The position numbers were made by a program, and so were the translations under genes. The notes beneath the pieces are model-generated. The model saw only the letters and a list, made by a program, of their open reading frames with translations. It made no database searches and had not been told where the DNA came from. DNA of 64,000 nt from Mariniflexile maritimum. Lineage in GTDB: Bacteria; Bacteroidota; Bacteroidia; Flavobacteriales; Flavobacteriaceae. The stretch is taken from contig NZ_WRPN01000001.1 of the NCBI RefSeq assembly GCF_009746565.1, positions 186,001-250,000 on the forward strand, read 5' to 3'. Below are positions 61,333 to 64,000 of this stretch, piece after piece. The first letter of the stretch is position 1. Every line of letters starts with the position of its first letter.

Positions 61333-62586
61333 CTAGGGGTGGGATAGGACCAATTGGTTGGTTTTTCCTTTGATTAGGTAAACGGATTGGTTTTTGGTAT
61401 TGGTTGCTGTAAATACTTCGGTATTCTTAATGTGCTCGCTATTTAAAAACAAAAAATCGTACACGTGTTTTTTTAGAAAGGCATGGTTTGGGTGGTTTAG
61501 GTCGATGGGCAACCAGTTAGCGTCCTTTAAATATTCCGATTCTTCGTTGTTGATGATCAGGTTTGTTTGGGAAGTGGCTGATGGTTTCTTTTTGAGAAAA
61601 AAACGTAGTTTATGTAGTTTGTTGTTCACTTCTTTGTCCCTTAAAAATTGTTTCAACTTAAAAAAAGAGGCGAGCGCCGTGGCGCATGCCGTAGCAGTAA
61701 ACGAGGCACTATCGTAATACAGATGGTATTCAAAGTTGTATTTTGAATCGCTCCAACTTTCTTTGTAATCAAAATAGCCTTTTGAAAAGTCGAACACCCT
61801 ATACTCACTTTTAAAGCTCCATTCCAACATTTTCATAAGGGCTACCTTGCCAATATGGAATTTGGTATAATCGATATCAAAAACCGTTATGGCATCAAAA
61901 ATGATGGTATCCGTAAAATATAAGAGCCTCACGCTTATGGGGGTATCTTCATTATAAACTACATGTAAAGCCGCTTTCTTTTCAAGAATCATGGGGTATG
62001 CCACTTCCTTATAAAAGGCCCATTCTTCGGGGTATAGGTTGTTGTTGGTTGTTTGTTTATCTTCAAAGCGCTTGGTTAACAGGGTATGGAAATGGTTAAA
62101 TACCGTATCGTATTCGGCTTTTTCCATCTGGCCCATCCACATTTTTTCCTTCATGTTGAAACAGGTTTCCAAGCGTTTTTTATAGCGGTTGAATTTCTGG
62201 ATGCTACTTTTGCTGAACGTTTTTTTTAAGTAGTCGTTAAAATCGCTATGGTTTTTTAAATCGATTAAAAATCCGGGGTATTGCTTTATTTTTTTAACCT
62301 TTAAGTTTTTAACCCCTGTTTTGGTTTCTACCCCGGCATATTGCGGTACATCATAAATAAGGCATGTTTTTTTTCTAAAATCCTGAACCGTAGAGTCTTC
62401 GTTTAGACTGTAAGAAACCCCTTTGGTGAGGTTCTTGCCCGTATTGAGGTATAGATTTGGTGTTTTTGATGCTACAAAAGACAGTTCTTTGATAAAATCG
62501 AAGCGTAGGGAAGGCTTTTGACCATTAAAATGCGCTTCCCATACCTTGGTAAAAGTAGGTGATAAAAAGGGGTTTAAACGTATCAC
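61333..62586 (-). CDS. GNAT/FemAB-like acyltransferase paralogue G
   Basis: 417 residues and the same family as the six tandem genes at 25.5-32.6 kb. Blocks: RLETCFNMKEKMWMGQMEKA, LLTKRFEDKQTTNNNLYPEE, KKAALHVVYNEDTPISVRLL, FDIDYTKFHIGKVALMKMLE, DYKESWSDSKYNFEYHLYY. The C-terminal module is KKHVYDFLFLNSEHIKNTEV followed by YLIKGKTNQ. It overlaps the upstream fusion gene by 4 bp. It is separated from the main array by about 28 kb bracketed by related repeats. Confidence 0.82.
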   Translation of the reverse strand: MIRLNPFLSPTFTKVWEAHFNGQKPSLRFDFIKELSFVASKTPNLYLNTGKNLTKGVSYSLNEDSTVQDFRKKTCLIYDVPQYAGVETKTGVKNLKVKKIKQYPGFLIDLKNHSDFNDYLKKTFSKSSIQKFNRYKKRLETCFNMKEKMWMGQMEKAEYDTVFNHFHTLLTKRFEDKQTTNNNLYPEEWAFYKEVAYPMILEKKAALHVVYNEDTPISVRLLYFTDTIIFDAITVFDIDYTKFHIGKVALMKMLEWSFKSEYRVFDFSKGYFDYKESWSDSKYNFEYHLYYDSASFTATACATALASFFKLKQFLRDKEVNNKLHKLRFFLKKKPSATSQTNLIINNEESEYLKDANWLPIDLNHPNHAFLKKHVYDFLFLNSEHIKNTEVFTATNTKNQSVYLIKGKTNQLVLSHP

Positions 62587-64000
62587 AGGTTGATATTTAA
62601 GTCGTTCAGGGAACGGTAAAGGGGGAAAAAATCAGAATCCTCGGGCACTCCTTTTTTAGCCACCAAATCGTCATAAACGTCTTGTTTTACAATGTATTTC
62701 CATAGTTTGAATTCCTTAAAATCCTTTGAGAACGAGGATTTAAAATCGAATAGCGAATCGTCATCCCTTCCGCCCAGGCCGCCGCCCAAATTAAAAAATT
62801 TACAGCCATTATTGGTAGCGATGATGCGCATTTCATCGATCAATAATTTGGTGGGCGTTAGGTGTAAAAAGCCGTTTTTTGTACCCGATAGGTGGTACTG
62901 TACAATGCCGTTGGTAATAAAGAACATGCTCCCGGCGATAATTTGACCCGTTTCCTTTTCAATTGCCAATAAAATGGTGGATTTATAATTGGTACTTTTC
63001 AAGAGGTTTTCAAAATACGCCTCATCAAAATAATACAGCTTTTTAGCCTTTACGCGATCCATGTTTTCATGGTAAATATCGATATAACTTTTAATATCCG
63101 CTATGGTTTCGGCTTTTCTAACGGTACAAAGCCTTCTGGATTTGTTGATATGCGTTTTTAGTCGATTCCTAAAACTGCTGCGTTGGTCTTCCAAGGAAAG
63201 ATTCAAATCGATATTGACAATTTTACCTTGATTTTGTATGATGCCTAGGTTGCTTAATAAAGCACACTGGTTTTCGATAAAGGGGTTTAATCTTGAAAAT
63301 ACCGATACATAGTTGTGCTTACTAAAGTATTCCATGAGCGCACGGCTAAAATTGGAGGGGTCAAAAGTGGCCGTTATGCCTTTGCTTAAAGGGCCTGCGT
63401 ATCCATAAACCGAAGTGGCATCCAGATACTTGGTATTTGGTATTTTTCTAACCAATAACGGGATGGCAATTAACACGTTATCTTCTTCATAACTTAATAG
63501 TACGGCCTCTTTACTATCTGCTTTGGATATTTTATGATAGTCGTATGTATGATAAAAATCGTAATTGCCTATCTTATTTAGTAAGCTGTCCCATTCAATT
63601 TTTTTTGAAATGACCTGAATCGTTTGGGCATTTTTTATGGGATACTTTTCTTTAATATGATTATCTACGTGGTATAAGTATTTTTCACCTGCTTTAATTG
63701 TTTTGATTACGGTAGCAGGCACACCATAAGCCATTATATTATCGCCTATATCCCTATTAACCAAAGCCGCTGCCCCTACAATGGTGTGTTTGCCAATGGT
63801 AATATCCTGTAATACACGCGCGCCCAAACAAATAGCACTGAAAGCGCCAATGGTTACATTGCCACCCACCGTAGCATCGGGTGCCAAACTAGAAAATTCG
63901 TGCATGTGCCCATCATGGTCTAAAGTGGTTTTTGTGTTTAAGATACAGAAGGGTTCAATTTTTGTATCGGAATTGACGATAGTTCCCGGCATGATAACCG
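62583..64000 (-). CDS. PglD/NeuD-like acyltransferase fused to a FemAB-like GNAT domain (N-terminus beyond window)
   Basis: At least 469 residues. Residues about 1-105 (counting from ATG 63992) are a left-handed beta-helix with hexapeptide repeats (VGGNVTIGAFSAICLGARVL, ITIGKHTIVGAAALVNRDIG), preceded by VIMPGTIVNSDTKI and TTLDHDGHMHEF, as in the PglD/NeuD family. From about 115 there is a FemAB/Acetyltransf_6 domain ending in CKFFNLGGGLGGRDDDSLFD and FKSSFSKDFKEFKLWKYI. The frame stays open to the window edge and VIMPG lies mid-domain in relatives, so a Rossmann N-terminal part probably lies outside. It overlaps paralogue G by 4 bp. Confidence 0.82.
   Translation of the reverse strand, partial: VIMPGTIVNSDTKIEPFCILNTKTTLDHDGHMHEFSSLAPDATVGGNVTIGAFSAICLGARVLQDITIGKHTIVGAAALVNRDIGDNIMAYGVPATVIKTIKAGEKYLYHVDNHIKEKYPIKNAQTIQVISKKIEWDSLLNKIGNYDFYHTYDYHKISKADSKEAVLLSYEEDNVLIAIPLLVRKIPNTKYLDATSVYGYAGPLSKGITATFDPSNFSRALMEYFSKHNYVSVFSRLNPFIENQCALLSNLGIIQNQGKIVNIDLNLSLEDQRSSFRNRLKTHINKSRRLCTVRKAETIADIKSYIDIYHENMDRVKAKKLYYFDEAYFENLLKSTNYKSTILLAIEKETGQIIAGSMFFITNGIVQYHLSGTKNGFLHLTPTKLLIDEMRIIATNNGCKFFNLGGGLGGRDDDSLFDFKSSFSKDFKEFKLWKYIVKQDVYDDLVAKKGVPEDSDFFPLYRSLNDLNINL

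Overview
The window comes from a low-GC member of the Bacteroidota, most likely a marine Flavobacteriaceae. Four things point there: gene families and gene order (pyrR-pyrB, rnz, pdxH, an ECF sigma factor followed by a 48-codon gene), many TAnnTTTG promoter boxes upstream of start codons, almost no Shine-Dalgarno sequences, and abundant SPII lipoproteins. No rRNA, tRNA, CRISPR array, insertion sequence or phage structural gene was seen.

Layout. 0-19.8 kb is ordinary chromosome: the pyrR tail, pyrB, rnz, pdxH, a CAP-domain lipoprotein, cbpA-cbpM, a copper P-type ATPase, uvrA, an ECF sigma factor, nth/bcp from a 31-bp divergent promoter, a PhnP-like hydrolase, an XRE regulator, an M14 peptidase and an Lrp regulator. 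20-32.6 kb is a surface-modification island: an MBOAT acyltransferase, an SGNH esterase-like protein, a decayed gene, and one leftward nine-gene transcription unit. That unit holds six tandem paralogous GNAT/FemAB-like acyltransferases, a shorter GNAT, a small membrane protein and an HTTM protein. A 141-bp direct-repeat array lies just upstream of it.

33.5-44 kb holds housekeeping genes (J-KTSC protein, ABC-F, sirtuin, fumarylacetoacetase, glyA, CNNM protein, beta-helix lipoprotein, aldose 1-epimerase). 44.3-56.3 kb is a complete deoxy-sugar pathway. L-rhamnose is isomerised (RhaI), phosphorylated (FGGY kinase) and cleaved to DHAP and L-lactaldehyde, which is oxidised to L-lactate (RhaEW). 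L-lactate is oxidised to pyruvate by LldEFG, encoded divergently. A shared pair of 15-bp operators sits symmetrically between the two divergent units. KduI follows, so the region fits use of a rhamnose- and uronate-containing polysaccharide such as ulvan or rhamnogalacturonan. A deleted lactaldehyde dehydrogenase gene and a class II aldolase with one dead domain are signs of remodelling.

56.3-64 kb is accessory: short tandem repeats, a G9 tract, a nuclease-like gene broken by an 8-bp duplication, small unknown genes, nhaC, a second repeat array of the same family, a seventh GNAT paralogue and a PglD-like/FemAB-like fusion cut by the window end. The two repeat arrays lie in the same orientation and bracket about 28 kb. 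Both GNAT loci lie outside them on the same strand, as if one larger GNAT locus had been split. This GNAT family expansion is the best candidate for an undescribed system.
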